From Bacteroidota bacterium (GTDB lineage Bacteria > Bacteroidota > Bacteroidia > Cytophagales > Cyclobacteriaceae), in contig JAEZDW010000391.1 of NCBI GenBank assembly GCA_023417955.1, positions 1 to 14,571 of the forward strand: 14,571 nt of DNA. Direction: 5' to 3'. Position 1 is the first letter of the stretch; the number at the start of each line of letters is the position of its first letter. Below, piece by piece: positions 14,104-14,571 of this stretch. The notes under the pieces are model-generated. The model saw only the letters and a list, made by a program, of their open reading frames with translations, searched no databases and was not told the origin of the DNA. The position numbers were made by a program, and so were the translations under genes.

Positions 14104-14571
14104 TCATTTACCCGACTGTTCTTGCGCGATACGCATTAATGTTTTTGCATTGGACACGGCTGCCACATCGATGTCGTTATTAAAGTATACATACGTTTCC
14201 CTGACACCCTTCATTTCCGCAATCGCCGTAACCACAGAACGAAGCTCCCGCGTCGTATAGGCAGAGCGGTAAAGTTCGGGAACGCCGTGAAATCGATAGT
14301 AAGCAGTTCTTGCTGTACTCACCAGTTCTTGCGGAAGTTGAGGATAACTGATACTACAAAACGTGACACCACGATCGCGAAGGCGCTTAATAGCGTCATC
14401 ATTCCACCAGGTGGCATCCCGAAATTCGACCACATTTACGAGCGCAGGATCAAGCACCCCCATAATACGATCAAGATTCTCAGGCGAGAATTTCATCCGG
14501 GGATGAAGTTGAAAAAGTATCGGCCCCAGTTTATCCCTCAGGTTTGTTGACACAAGGTCATAAAAGGACGT
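14104..14571 (-). CDS. DUF72 family protein, C-terminal part (5' end outside the window)
   Basis: The frame is open to the right edge, and residues before the possible GTG start at 14553 (TSFYDL) continue naturally, so the gene begins outside the window. 155 residues are visible of the about 240 usual for this TIM-barrel-like family. Matching motifs are LGPILFQLHPRMKF, VVEFRDATWW, AYYRFHG and TYVYFNND followed by an NA-x-x-L C-terminal helix. The biochemical function of DUF72 (YecE-like) proteins is not established. It converges on the K+ transport operon, with no room for a terminator between the stops. Confidence 0.92.
   Translation of the reverse strand, partial: TSFYDLVSTNLRDKLGPILFQLHPRMKFSPENLDRIMGVLDPALVNVVEFRDATWWNDDAIKRLRDRGVTFCSISYPQLPQELVSTARTAYYRFHGVPELYRSAYTTRELRSVVTAIAEMKGVRETYVYFNNDIDVAAVSNAKTLMRIAQEQSGK

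Noticed and set aside
14551..14553. GTG at 14553 as the DUF72 start
   Set aside because: The frame continues to the window edge and the visible part lacks the N-terminal third of the family.

Overview
The window looks like a chromosomal segment of a Bacteroidota bacterium, probably of the Cytophagales type. This is an inference from several signs. Most genes lack a Shine-Dalgarno (SD) sequence. Some intergenic regions carry matches to the Bacteroidota promoter form (TTG, about 19-20 bp, TAnnTTTG). The gene families also fit: a short stand-alone receiver protein, a receiver fused to a Crp-type regulator, split YeeE/YedE proteins, TrkH with a long N-terminal extension, and a GH67 alpha-glucuronidase. 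A related phylum such as Balneolota cannot be excluded. No phage, transposon, CRISPR, tRNA or rRNA gene was seen.

Layout. Positions 1-1791 hold the 3' part of a GH67 alpha-glucuronidase that enters from outside the window. Positions 1937-5281 encode a trehalose synthase-maltokinase fusion. About 890 bp without a conventional protein gene follows (5282-6168). It contains a minus-strand 20-codon mini-gene with an SD fully complementary to the 16S tail and its own intrinsic terminator, a long inverted repeat around an 11-bp palindrome, a hairpin exposing a CCTCC loop, and a promoter-hairpin-terminator module that could be a small RNA or an attenuated leader. Then come a small four-helix membrane protein (6169-6615), a receiver/cNMP-binding/Crp-HTH regulator preceded by a 9-codon leader ORF (6706-7791), and a short ribosome hibernation factor (7887-8171). 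On the minus strand lie a translationally coupled pair of YeeE/YedE sulfur-transport half-proteins (9240-8168) and an unknown lipoprotein (9794-9291). On the plus strand again are a single-domain response regulator (9916-10332), a sterol desaturase/fatty acid hydroxylase family protein (10428-11414), and a TrkH-KtrA potassium uptake operon (11526-14095). The 3' part of a DUF72 gene runs off the right end on the minus strand.

How the genes fit together. Much of the window suits stress and osmotic physiology: trehalose/maltose interconversion and maltose 1-phosphate formation, K+ uptake with its cytosolic gating subunit, ribosome hibernation, and two-component or nucleotide-responsive regulation. 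The GH67 enzyme belongs to xylan side-chain degradation and seems only a positional neighbour. No complete new defence or metabolic system is visible. The least explained part is the structured, promoter- and terminator-containing region at 5282-6168, where the most interesting signals lie.
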